From the NCBI RefSeq assembly GCF_004664715.2, contig NC_051075.1, forward strand, positions 28,650,332 through 28,714,331: DNA of 64,000 nucleotides, in the 5' to 3' direction. The position numbers and the translations under genes were made by a program. Source of the stretch: Peromyscus leucopus (taxonomy: Eukaryota; Chordata; Mammalia; Rodentia; Cricetidae). The notes under the pieces are model-generated. The model was given only the letters and a program-made list of their open reading frames with translations. It did no database searches and was not told where the DNA came from. The first letter of the stretch is position 1. Each line of letters opens with the position of its first letter. Below, piece by piece: positions 44,300 through 54,964 of this stretch.

Positions 44300-45650
44300 T
44301 TTTAAAAAGGAAGGTTTTAACTTTAACATGGTAAAAGTACATATAACAAAACAATTATTGAGCAAGAATTACAGTTACAATATTAAAGAAGATGTTCTGT
44401 CTATCTTGTATTTGTGAGTTTAAGGTTTTATATCTAACTTATCTTTTATCATAACTGAGGAAATTACAACTATCTAGTCTTCAACCACATCAAAGACCTG
44501 AGAAGGAACATAATGGTACCTGAGAAATGGCAGATGGATGCAAGGAACTTTCAGGAATCTTGCAAGAGTAGATCAAGACAGCTGGCAGCCTGGACAGTTA
44601 CCTAATGTTTCTCAGTATTGTTGGTGCATTCAAATTGGCTACAGGCCTAGAGTATCTGACAGACCATTTTCATAAGCAGGAGTTCTGAAAGACCATCTTA
44701 CCCTGTCTTGGCAGAGTACAGTGGTCGCTTTTCTTGTGTCCCACTTATCCAGAAAGGACAGCATTGTATTCGTACTGTTAGCTGTCAAGGCAAGGGCAGT
44801 TCTTTGCCCAGTAGGCCATTTTGTGCCAAGAAGACAAACTTCCAAATGGAAATGTCTTAGAAGCCTAACATTCTCTCCGGATCAAATTGGTGCAGCCAGG
44901 AGCAATTGTGTCTCACGTCAACAGAATTCTAAGTTATTTAAATGCCATATTTTCTAGGTCTATGAAGTGTTTGAAGATTACCTATCTATCTGAAATATAT
45001 CTATGTATACCCAGAAGACTTAACTAACATGGCTACAAATATGATTATCATAGATGACTAATTATTAATCTATTTTTAATTATCCATTACAATTTTAAAT
45101 GAGTTACATAAACATGATATCTCAAACAAGAATAGAAATATATATATACAGTATAACAAAATTAACTTCAAGTTTGTATCAATAAACTAAAATTTATACC
45201 AATGTAAAACATTTTAAACAAGTTGTTCTTTAAAAGTAGGTTCATTAATCTACCCTTTTATCTTATCATCTCTATATCCTCCTATATATCTATATCATAT
45301 CCCCTTTTCTTTTTTATAAAGAGATCACATTTATAATCAACCTGTTTTAAATAAAAATATTGGTTTTTTTCTGTCCCACACCAGAGGGCTCTTCTGATTT
45401 GGGACACAAGAATCTCTTAACCATTTTTTTTTTAAAGCAATATGTCTGGGTTTAGAGGGGGAGTGAGCCAATTCCACCTCTAAAGCCAGTTTGGTATATT
45501 TGGGAATTTGGGTGTAGCATCTCTTACTACTTTCTGCTGGAGGGGGGCGCTGTATCTTATGGGGACGCAAAGAAAATTTTAGGCCTATGGGGTAGTCCGT
45601 GAGGCTGTATTGTGTGAACCAGTTGCCTTGAAACTGCTCTGGATGTTAGA
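44300..45650 (-). other. ERVK interior without recognised proteins
   Basis: Shares blocks with the interiors at 32.3-32.95 kb and 53.15-53.6 kb (GACCTGAGAAGGAACATAAT, CCAAATGGAAATGTC.TAG). Two minus frames are open: 44639-44845 and 45337-45570 (77 codons, basic, Pro-rich, MRPHKIQRPPPAESSKRC). The second lies just after the integrase remnant, where env would begin, but nothing in it identifies it as env. Confidence 0.55.
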
Positions 45651-45929
45651 TCATCTGGGCCATGGTGTCATCAAAGACCTTTTAGGGGGTCTTGGCTGGT
45701 GAAACCTAATGTATCTTAATCTGGAACAAATCCATAGCCTCTGGCTTTCTGTGGAAACAAAAGCAGAACCTCTTTTCCAAAGCAACATATCCTTAAATCC
45801 AAATTTTGAAGTTAAGGTACCTTTAAAATATACATATTGGTTTAATTCAACATCTTTTTTGATCAAATGTTTTTTTGCAGTTAAAAATCCCAAAGATAAC
45901 ACAATCCAGATTGTCCTTGTAATATTCAT
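45651..45929 (-). pseudogene. ERV pol remnant: integrase C-terminal domain
   Basis: The 92-codon frame holds ELNQYVYFKGTLTSKF, LLWKRGSAFVSTE and LWICSRL, the integrase C-terminal domain pattern, followed by a basic tail (QPRPPKRS). It aligns along its length with the frame at 31266, including FLTA at its start. The catalytic D,D-35-E core is absent. The plus-strand frame across it is a shadow. Confidence 0.7.
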
Positions 45930-46157
45930 CTTTACGTGGCTTTTTTATATTAACTTATCTTTTTTTGTCTCTTTCAAGCGTACATATTGTGAATCTATTG
46001 CTTTAAACTGCAGTATTTGAAGACTGAAAAGGTGCTGTGGCTGCTGGCTCCGCCCATTTCAGCTTACCAACATGGCATTTTCCGCCAGTTCTGTGAGTCA
46101 CCAAGTCTCAGAAATAGTAGACCTACACTTTTATCAAAGTAACGTGTAGCCCAGAAA

Positions 46158-46161
<4 letters not shown>

Positions 46162-46193
<32 letters not shown>
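46162..46193 (-). repeat. internal A-run of 32 bases
   Basis: Sits between CTAGTATT and GAGGTTTCTGGGCTACACG on the minus strand. The homologous place in the 30651 element has a 10-base A-run, so the tract is an inherited feature that has changed in length. Confidence 0.9.
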
Positions 46194-46197
<4 letters not shown>

Positions 46198-46411
46198 CTA
46201 GTAAAGACTAAAATACCACACAGCATAATGTGCCGCTGGCAGAGGCCTCATTACCGCCATACTGCCGGTCAAATGCAAACGCCAGGAACCCGGCAGTGTT
46301 CAAACCCGCGTTTTGCAGCATCTAGCTGCCGGTATGAGACATGAAGCAGGAACCTGTTTTTGGCTCTGTTTAGAATTAGTTATTGAATATTCTCAGGTTT
46401 AAGGTGGAAAC

Positions 46412-46429
46412 TCGAGCCGTTGGACGCCA
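46412..46429 (-). promoter_or_regulatory. primer-binding site, tRNA-Lys type
   Basis: Minus strand TGGCGTCCAACGGCTCGA, two bases from the 5' LTR. The first 12 bases are complementary to a tRNA-Lys 3' end with one mismatch; the following GCTCGA also fits the tRNA's T-arm if three bases are skipped. Confidence 0.75.
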
Positions 46430-46431
46430 TT

Positions 46432-46778
46432 TGTTGCTGGAGGGCTTCTCTCCAGGTTCCACCAAACCCCACAGTCCCACAATCCACATATAAAATAATC
46501 ACTCAGACACTTATATCACTTATTAACTGTATGGCCGTGGCAGGCTTCTTGCTAACTGTTCTTATATCTTAAATTAGCCCATTTCTATAAATCTATACCT
46601 TGCCACATGGCTGGTGGCTTACTGGCATCTTTACATGCTGCTTGTCCTGGCGGTGGCTGCAGTGTCCCTCCTTCCTTCTTCCTGTTTCCCCAATTCTCCT
46701 CTCTCCTTGTCCTGCCTATACTTCCTGTCTGGTCACTGGCCATCAGTGTTTTATTTATATAGAATGATATCCACAGCA
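46432..46778 (-). mobile_element. 5' LTR
   Basis: TGTTGCTGGAGGGCTTCTCT to TATCCACAGCA. Differs from the 3' LTR by scattered single-base changes and one A indel. Confidence 0.9.
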
Positions 46779-46834
46779 GAGAGATAGTAGGGAGTCTGCA
46801 ACAAGCAAGGATACAATTACAAAAGACTAATTCT

Positions 46835-47312
46835 TGTGGTGATATTTTATTTGTGCTGAAATGTGATATTTTATTTGTATGTTAATAAATAACGTTTGCC
46901 TGGAGATCAGAGGTCACATAGTGAGCCATAAACAGAAGTCAGGCAGTGGTGGCACACACCCTTATTTATCGGATCACATGGCGGGCAGAGTTTCTGTGTG
47001 GTCAAGGACACAGCTAAGTGTGGTGACACATGCCTTTAATCCCAGTACTAACCATAGAGACCTGGATGTCTGTATAGACAAGTAGTGACGAGGAAGTGAT
47101 GTGGCTGGGCTAAGAGTCAATAAGAAGGCAGAACAGGAAGGCAATAAATGTGCAGGTTAGACAGGAAGAAGTTCTCTCTGGGGAAGCAATGGCTAGGTAG
47201 TAAGTTAAGGCTAATTGTGGCTATTCACTATTTCTCTGATCTCTTCAGCTATTACCCCCATATTTGGCTGTGTGTTTCTTATTTAATAAGACTGTTTAGA
47301 AATTCATCAACA
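46835..47312 (+). mobile_element. solo ERVK-like LTR
   Basis: TGTGGTGATATTTTATTTGT to AAATTCATCAACA. Flanks AATTCT/CATTCT match at five of six positions, a likely target duplication. GTTAATAAATAACGTTTGCC resembles a U3/R boundary, and CACACATGCCTTTAATCCCAG-type B1 modules are embedded (near 46940 and 47020). Opposite-orientation relative of 21825. Confidence 0.85.
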
Positions 47313-48225
47313 CATTCTGTTGCTTCTGCAGGCAAAGGAGAGGACTTTGAGACAGGAAAGCACATTTTGGAGAACAAATACACACAAGACAGAATTGGTA
47401 AGCCATCTGAAAGATAACTTGTTACCCTGAGATTTCTTCAAGCCACAAAATAAACACAGACAGGAAAACAAATAGAAAGGTGTAGAAAGAAATGGAAATC
47501 AGTGAAATTAAAGCAAGTGATCTTGCATTTAGATAGATAAGTCCAACAAAACTCACTTCAGTGATTTATCCTTTTTTGATCAAATAGTTCTCTCACATAG
47601 ATAATATTTTGGCAAAAATTCACTAAAGAAGCCTTGACCATTTCAAAACAGCATTGATTAAGTTATTGACGTTAATGATATATTAATTACTTTTCAAGGT
47701 GGCAGACACTTATTTCAGAAGACAGGAGATACTACCAGAGCTATCAATGTCATAAGGCATTACTCTACTTACTTTCCATTCCTAAAGCCTACTCAAGCAT
47801 AACCACCAAAAACTGAAGACTGCAAAATACCACGGGTCTTTTGGGGGAAATTCAATATCGCAACCTTCATTTCCTAGGACTATAACAACAAAGTAGAGGG
47901 CATTCTCACAAAAGTTTTAGAAGACTTCTGAATACAGTCTGTAGTGTAGATCAGACTGATTTTTAAGCCTGCGATGGAGTTCAGGAGTGAGTCAATAGTC
48001 AAAAAATGACAGAAAAGAAAAAAAAAAACATTAAACCCAAGTTACTATGACATACAATAGACTAATCAAATCTGATATAATTTGGAGGTGGGATTTGTGC
48101 TTGTTTCTGTTTTACCCAAAGAAATGGAACAGGACAAAAATGGCAAATAAAAACAGGAAATAGATGGCAAGTGTGTCACTGTGAATTTGTTTATTTACTT
48201 ATTTACTTAGCTAGCTAGTTAGTTA
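47313..48225. other. anonymous DNA
   Basis: No gene or repeat recognised. A TTTA/TAGC-rich stretch at 48187-48227 leads into the next SINE. Confidence 0.45.
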
Positions 48226-48298
48226 GTTCTGCATACTGAACCCAGGACCTTGTCCATACTAGCCAATTACTCTATCACTAAGGAATTGAGCTAGGCCC
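48226..48298 (-). mobile_element. ID-like SINE (tRNA-Ala type)
   Basis: Antisense of an ID/BC1-like head: GAACCCAGGACCTTGTCCAT, ACTCTATCACTAAGGAATTGAGC, complementary to the A-box (AGCTCA.T) and B-box (GGTTCA) regions. Diverged. Confidence 0.65.
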
Positions 48299-49480
48299 AA
48301 TAATATTTATTTCTAAGAAACAAAATAAACTCAATATTTGAAACCCAATGAAACAAAATCACAATTAATTACTAATGAGGCATTTCCTCATCTTTTGTTC
48401 TGAAATGGTTTCTAAAATGAAGTTCTAGAGTCTTTAGTGTAGCCTACTGTTTGTTTCAGGGGTCTCATGCTGTGTGGTGAAATATACCCCACTGAATCTC
48501 TCTGTTCAACAGTGGGCACTGATAACTGTCCACCATCCACAAAGACCACAAGAATATCGGATAATCATACATAATACATGTATTCAATTTACTCTACCCA
48601 GGAAACTGCACACAGATTTAGTGACTGACAAAGAAAATTTTAAGGAGGGTATATTTGGTATCTAGAAACAAATTCTTTACAGAGGGTCTTTTAAAGTAAA
48701 GGTTCACATTGCATTTACAGCATAGTGCTTATGATTTAAAGTTGGCACATGCAGTGAACTTAGGATATTAAATACTTCCAATAGAAAATTAGTTTCCTAC
48801 TCAGCTGCTGTGTATCCAGATGTTCAGCCTATTTCCAAATTACTATGGTCTTTAATATGTTCAAGTAAACAAGTTGCTTGCCAATATAAATGGATTCACA
48901 AACAAGAGGCAAATTGTTTTTCAGTCATCCTCATCAAGAACTTTCACGAAGTTATTATTGTAATGTGAGAGGTCACTAAAGGATACTCTGTGGTGCACAG
49001 TAATGGTGAGTTTTACAGAGTATGTTAATTATTGAAATTCATCTGATTTAAAGAGGGATTCTTATTACTATCTCTTCAGAATAACTTAATAACTTCATTT
49101 ATTTATTATAATGTGGCTAAATAAGTGACTTATCAACTACAACTTCTTACCGACTCTCTTTCTTGGGATCCTAATTTTGCATACTGATAAACACATTGTA
49201 AAGACAGCCCAGGACATCAAGAAATGCCATGATGTCAACACGCTCAGTCTCTATCAGTGCTGGAGTTCACCATGGTGGCACAGGGTCACTCTCTCCCTGT
49301 CATAATAGAATCAATTTTGACACAAAGTCCTTCTGTGTTGTTTTACACTTTGTTCTGTGAAAAATGTGTTCTATCATATACAAAAATTTAATATACATAC
49401 ATATATAATAAAATTATATATATACACATATATATATACTTCTTTGAGAAAAAGAGAATTTTTTTGTCGAATATTAACGA
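48299..49480. other. anonymous DNA
   Basis: No gene recognised. TA-rich alternation at 49390-49440 immediately precedes the next LTR. Confidence 0.45.
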
Positions 49481-49990
49481 TGTGGCACATTTGTTTATTC
49501 TGTGTAATATTTATTTAATGACGCAAAGAAAGGTGTGTTACATTCTTTCATGTTGCATTTGTTTAATTCCGTGAAGCTGTGTTATTTGCTTGTCTAAAAC
49601 ACCTGAATGGTCAAATAAAGAGCTGAATGACCAATAGCAAGACAGGAGAAAGGACAGATGGGGCTGGCAGGCAGAGAGAATAAATAGGAGAAGAAATATG
49701 GTAGGAAAGATCAAGGAGCAAAAAAAGAAAAAGGAGAGGACTCCAGAGGCCAGCAACCCTACTACATGGAAAGCCACAGAGTAAGAAGTAAGAAAGAAAT
49801 ATAGAAATATAGAAAGGTTAAAGTCCAGAGGCAAAAGGTAGATGGCATAATTTAAGTTAAAAAAAAAAAAAAGCTGGCTAAAAACAAACCAAGATAAGGC
49901 TGGGAATTGATAAGAAAGAATAAGCCTCTGTGTGTGATTTATTTAGGATTTGGGTGGAGGGCCCCCAAAAGAGTAAATAGACCAACTACA
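49481..49990 (+). mobile_element. solo rodent LTR
   Basis: TGTGGCACATTTGTTTATTC opening, AATAAAGAGCTGAATGACCA with an AATAAA signal, AGGAGAGGACTCCAGAGGCC, AAAAGCTGGCTAAAAACAAA, and GATTTATTTAGGATTTGGG before GGGCCCCCAAAAGAG are the order of a familiar murine LTR. Target duplication not found; the right end is approximate. Confidence 0.75.
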
Positions 49991-50544
49991 AATTTTTATT
50001 TAGCTAGTATAAAACCTGCTAAGAAAACTGTATAATCCCCTAATAGACACTTAAAATTAATATAGAACCAACTGCCTTCTACATGATAGTGGCATATAAA
50101 GTGTTTCATACTAAAAGAGAGCATTAAAATAAATTAAGACTAGTAATGCACTTTCTAAGGTATAATAGGATACTATTCTTCTAAAGCAGCATATCATTAT
50201 TAACAAAGATACAGAGGGCAATATTTCCAAGACTGTTATTACAAATATCCATTTTAAAATCAATAAATGATAGTATGGATTTGTTTAGTTATTTCAGTGG
50301 GGAAGCATTGTAAATTGATGTGATACTACGACAGATTTGTTTTGTACTTCTTAAGGGCATCCAATCATTCTATAGCCCCCTCTAGTTACCCTAAGAAGAA
50401 AGACTGAAAAAATGGTAAAGTATTTTGAAAATTCATAGGCCAACACCAAAGTACTTATTGAACAACAAATGCATAATTATGTCAATAGGAAAATACAGTT
50501 GACTTACATAAGAAGTGACATAATTGATAAATATTTTAATAACT

Positions 50545-51000
50545 TTAAGGCAAAAGGTTTGAGCTCTTTTCCAAGTTATTAAACTCACCAAAACTCACCA
50601 ATTCCTGAGATCAAAGCCTGCCCCTCCCCAATCTCTAAACTCAAAAAAACCACCATCCCCTGAACTCAAAATCCAATTATTCCCCGAGTTTGCAATCCCA
50701 CCCATGCCTGGGCTTGACCAAAACTCAGAACTTGAAATCCCTCCAATCTTTACCCTGGGAAATTCTACCCACCAAAAACCCTATTTAAAGCCTGACTTTG
50801 TCTCAGTTCCCTGTTTCTTCTCACCTGTGGAGAGGCATCCATGCTTTTGTCTATCTCCCGATAAATGTCTTGTGTGAAGTTTGCTGTGTGATGTGACTGT
50901 GGTAGTCTTTGGCTACTGACTGCCAGAATATCTTTCTCTTCAGAGCTGCAACACTTTCATTGGGGAAACCTTTCCCCTCATAGCTGTAACACTTACAGTA
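50545..51000 (+). mobile_element. probable solo LTR (gammaretrovirus-like)
   Basis: Repeated AACTCACCAAAACTC / CTGAACTCAAAA phrases in a C-rich U3-like part, a TATA-like CCCTATTTAAAGCC at about 50780, CTCAGTTCCCTGTTTCTTCT, and a downstream part rich in TTTGCTGTGTG. The layout (CT-rich U3, TATA, R, U5) fits an ERV1-type LTR. Boundaries uncertain. Confidence 0.5.
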
Positions 51001-51102
51001 ACTTCAGAAGTTGGGGAGGGTTTCCACAATTAAACCTAAAGGAACCAGTGATTGCCCATTTTTGATTTGATATTAATATACATTGTTTCAAAAGAATATG
51101 TT

Positions 51103-51282
51103 AGGGGGTGGAAAGATAGCTCAGATGCTCTGCCAGAGAACCTGGGTTCAATTCCCAACACCTACATGGCAGCTCACAACTGTCTGTAACTTCACTTCCC
51201 GAGGATCCAACACTCTCACACAGGCATACATGCAGGTCAAACACTAATGCACATAAAATGAAAATAAATAATTCACATTTTA
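51103..51282 (+). mobile_element. tRNA-derived SINE (B2/B3 type)
   Basis: AGGGGGTGGAAAGATAGCTCAG start, GGTTCAATTCCCAACACC (B-box), CTCACAACTGTCTGTAACT, then A-rich end. Near-perfect 13-bp target duplication AAAAGAATATGTT/AAAAGAATATATT at 51090-51102 and 51283-51295. Confidence 0.85.
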
Positions 51283-51510
51283 AAAAGAATATATTGATTT
51301 GATCTTTTAAAAAGCTTTGTGGCACAGACAAAAATACCAGTTTAAAATTTTTTAATCAGATTTTTACAATTTGTTAGTTTTTTAAAAAAACAATTAGATA
51401 TTATCAAAGGCACAGCAGAATTTTATACAAAAGATTTATTTGTAATTCAGGCAAAATTTAAAAACTGATATTACCTAATGGAAAAATGTTTTAGCAAATT
51501 CTTCTTTCTG

Positions 51511-51512
<2 letters not shown>

Positions 51513-51572
<60 letters not shown>
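51513..51572. repeat. (CA)n(TA)n microsatellite
   Basis: About 22 CA units passing into eight TA units. Confidence 0.95.
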
Positions 51573-52767
51573 ATAGAAAAATATATGCATATAGGAACAA
51601 CTTTACATTGGGGACACTGGATGTAGGCTCCTACAATATGCCCTTACACATTTATTTAAGAAATTCTCTCCATTTTTCAACTGAATTGTTATAATAGCAA
51701 ACAGAAAAATTTAGATGCTCTGAAAGATGTACCAATTTAGGGAAATAAAACTGATGCTGACAACTATAAATATATTTAGCGTCAGAAATATTTTGAACAA
51801 ATTTCGATGATGTATAACTTGAGTTTATATTATATCTTTTTAAAAAATTAATTGACTTATTTGTTTTAAGTGAACTGGTATTTCCTAATAATTTCTAAAA
51901 TAAGCAGATAAATAGGTGAGGGCTGGAATTTAGTGGGAAGTCAAACCATTTACTGCATTCAGCATGGAATTGTTTTCAATGATATTTGCGAGGTTAGAAA
52001 GTATTTCAAAGTTTATTTTACAGTTTTGTCATAAAACATCATAAATCAAAAAAGCCAAAAGCAATGTTTTACTGTGATTTCTTTGTATATCTTAATGTGC
52101 TTGGAATAAAAATGACTTCCTTTTAGCTGATCAAGTCTGTTTGAAGTTTCTTAGTTAGGTGCCAGAATTTAACCTGTGAATTTTTATAGAGGCCTGGGGA
52201 CACACACAGCAAGATGTAACTTTTCTTCTGGGTAAAAATACATTTTTCTCTGTACGTGAAAGTCTGCTCTTTGTCAAAAACACTCCCCTGGTGAGGTGAG
52301 TTTTCTAAAACAAAAACACAGGAAAACATGCATCTGGAGAAAATGAAACGCACCATAATGAGAAATTAACAGTTGAAAATACACCCATTGTCCATATTAT
52401 TACAACTAATGTTTTCTCATTGAAGAGAATAATCAAGCTTTGCAGAAGTATACTCAGCTATCAATCCAGTTCTGCCTTCACTTTGCAGCAGTGTCTATGA
52501 CTGTAAGAACATGCTAAGTTTAAAACAATTGATTGTTCTTCCTTCCTATATTATTGGCTGAATATATGATAACATCACTTCAGTCCAATTTCCTGATTGA
52601 TATATAATCTGAGACTACACTGTACATGTACACAATTTACAAAAGACATGTCTTTAAATCTTTTGGCAGATTTTGTTTCTAGTTTCTTATGTATAATCAT
52701 GTTAAAAATGAATCTTTATCATGATCAAGAAAATATTTGCCTTATTGCCGTGATGAACATAGGTCCT
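51573..52767. other. anonymous DNA
   Basis: No gene or repeat recognised; frames of about 75 codons have no domain. Confidence 0.5.
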
Positions 52768-53147
52768 TGTAGCCAGAGGTTTCTCTGGTCCTGCCCGATT
52801 CCAAAGTCCAACAGCCACTTATAAAATAATCACTGAGATGCTTATATTATTTATAAATTGGATGCCCTATGGCTCAAGTGTCTTGCTAGCTATCTCTTAT
52901 AGCTAAACTCAGCCCATTTCTATTACTCTATATGTCTCCACATGTTCCGTGGCTTTATCTGTGTGCCATTACCTGCTGCTGCCTGGATGGCAGGATGGCG
53001 TCTCTGCCTCTAACTTTGTTCTTCCTATCTCTCTCTCCAATTTCCCGCCTTGCTATAACCTGACTTCTATGTTTACTTTAGTGGCTATTCTTTTCCTCTG
53101 ATCTTCAGATAAACTTTATTGGGGTACACAGATAAAATATCACCACA
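52768..53147 (-). mobile_element. 3' LTR of a truncated ERVK element
   Basis: TGTAGCCAGAGGTTTCTCTG to AAAATATCACCACA. The left (U5) half resembles the 23085 family, while the right end (TGTGGTGATATTTTATCTG on the minus strand) is like the U3 start of the 46835 family, as though recombinant. Confidence 0.75.
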
Positions 53148-53640
53148 TTTCTCCTTTTCTGTCTAATATAAAAAAAAATGTTGTGACTAAAATAAAAAAC
53201 TATATACAATAAGTACAATAGCTATATACAATATATACAAGCAATAAATACATCAAAAATGCCTAGTCCATTTGCATTTGACTATAATGCAATATTCCAT
53301 TATCTATCCTATATTTGTGAATCTAAAGGATTGTATCTAATTTGCCTTCTCTCCTAATTTGTAGAACCAAAACTATCGTTTGATGTCTTTCAAACTTACA
53401 TATTTACACCTCTTAGTGAGTTTCTTTTCTGAATTTCTTAACAAATAAAACTATAACTATTTAATCTTCAAGTCCCTCAGAGACCTGAGAAGGAAATAAT
53501 ATTACCTAGTAAAACAGGAAGCGAAACCAAGGGACTTCCAAAACTTGTGAGTTATTACAGAAACAGCCAGCATCCTGGACAGTCACCTGAGCTTTCTCTG
53601 CAAGGTTGGGGCATCCTTCTTCAGCCAAGTCCACTGTGAA
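53148..53640 (-). mobile_element. ERVK interior fragment with purine tract
   Basis: GACAGAAAAGGAGAAA stands directly before the LTR on the minus strand. The rest shares blocks with the 43936 interior (TCTTCAAGTCCCTCAGAGAC, CTGAGAAGGAAATAAT, CAGCATCCTGGACAGTCACC). The 5' part and 5' LTR are missing. Confidence 0.7.
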
Positions 53641-53681
53641 TAGTGCTATCCATGCACTGTTGCTCCTGGATTGTATTTATA

Positions 53682-53728
<47 letters not shown>
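53682..53728. repeat. (GT)n microsatellite
   Basis: About 22 GT units; source of a poly-Cys/Val frame. Confidence 0.95.
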
Positions 53729-53729
<1 letters not shown>

Positions 53730-54044
53730 AAGCTGAGGAAACCATAGAAAACAAGCTAGGAAGCAGCCCTCCTCTCTGGTTTAGCTTCAGTTTTTGCCTC
53801 CAGATTCTTACTTGTATTCCCTCCCTGACTTCCCTGCAAGATGGACTGCAAAGCTAAAAAATGAAATAAAACATTCACTCCCCAAGTTGTCCCAAGTCAT
53901 GGTGTTTATCACAGCAATAGAAAGCAAATCAGGACATAATTCATCATATATTATAATAATTCAGTTTGCTAAGGAACTCAACATTGTGACAAACAAACAT
54001 TTACTAAGATACTGGTAGAATTGACTCATTTTTTTTTTCAATTT

Positions 54045-54964
54045 GCACAATTTTTTTTTATTTTACAACACCATTCAGTTCAACATAATAGCCACACATT
54101 CCCCTGTTCTCCAGATCTCGCCCCTCTCCCCCTCCCCCCAGCCCACCCCCCATTCCCACCTCCTTCAGAACAAGGTCTCCCCTGAGGACAAGGATCGACC
54201 TGGTAGACTCAGTCCAGGCAGGTCCATTTCCCCCCTCCCAGACCGAGCCAAGTGTCCCTGCATAAGTCCCAGGATTCAAACAGCCAACTCATGCAACAAG
54301 CCCAGGACCCGGCACCAACGCACAGCTGCCTCCCAAACAGATCAAGCCAAATGACTGTCTCACCCATTCAGGGGGCCTGATCCAGTTGGGGGCCCTTCAG
54401 CCTTTGGTTCATAGATCCTGTGCTTCCATTCATTTGGTTATTTGTCCCTGTGCTTTATCCAACCTTGGCTTCAACAATTCTCGCTCATATAAACCCTCTT
54501 CTTTCTCACTAATTAGACTCCCAGTGCTCCACCAGGGGCCCAGTCGTGGATGTCTGCATCCAGATTCCTCAGTCCTTGGATGGGGTTTCTGGCACAACTA
54601 TCAGGGTGTCTGGCCATCCCATCACCAGAGTAGGTCAGTTCCTGCCATCTCTCGACCATTGACAGCAGTCTTTTGCAGGGAGTATCTTTGTGAATCTCCG
54701 TGGGCCTCTCTAGCTCTCTGCTTCCTCCCCTTCTCATGTGGTCTTCATTTACCATGGTCTCCTATTCCTTGTTCTCCCTCTCTTTTTTTGATCCAGCTAG
54801 GATCTCCCACTCTCTTTCCCTCGACCCTTGCCCTTCATTTTTCCCACTCATGACCAGGTTGTTCGTGTAGATCTCGTCCATTTCTCCGTGTCTTTTTTTG
54901 GGGTCTCGTTTTCCAAGTAGCCTCACTGGTGATGTGAGTAGCAGTCCAGTCATCCTTGTTCCAC
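54045..54964 (-). other. L1 3' UTR and A-tail
   Basis: Antisense 3' UTR; the purine-rich tract of the sense strand appears as TCTCCCCCTCCCCCCAGCCC near 54125. Open frames of up to 155 codons here (for instance 54386-54853 plus) have no conserved domain and are UTR-derived. Confidence 0.85.

Larger units (their letters stand above)
43936..46778 (-). mobile_element. complete non-autonomous ERVK-like element
   Basis: Two near-identical LTRs (346 and 347 bp, about ten differences by eye), tRNA-Lys-type PBS beside the right-hand (5') LTR, purine tract beside the left-hand (3') LTR, and a perfect 6-bp target duplication GAGAGA (43930-43935 and 46779-46784). The ~2.1-kb interior lacks gag, protease and RT; only an integrase C-terminal remnant remains. 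A 32-base A-run (46162-46193) lies between leader and remnant. Interior order matches the plus-strand copy at 30651. Confidence 0.92.

Noticed and set aside
45337..45570. env gene start in the 43936 element
   Set aside because: Position fits, but no signal peptide, cleavage or transmembrane feature is visible; left unassigned.
54386..54853. 155-codon plus-strand frame
   Set aside because: Antisense of L1 3' UTR, also present in part at 29795-30338; repeat-derived.
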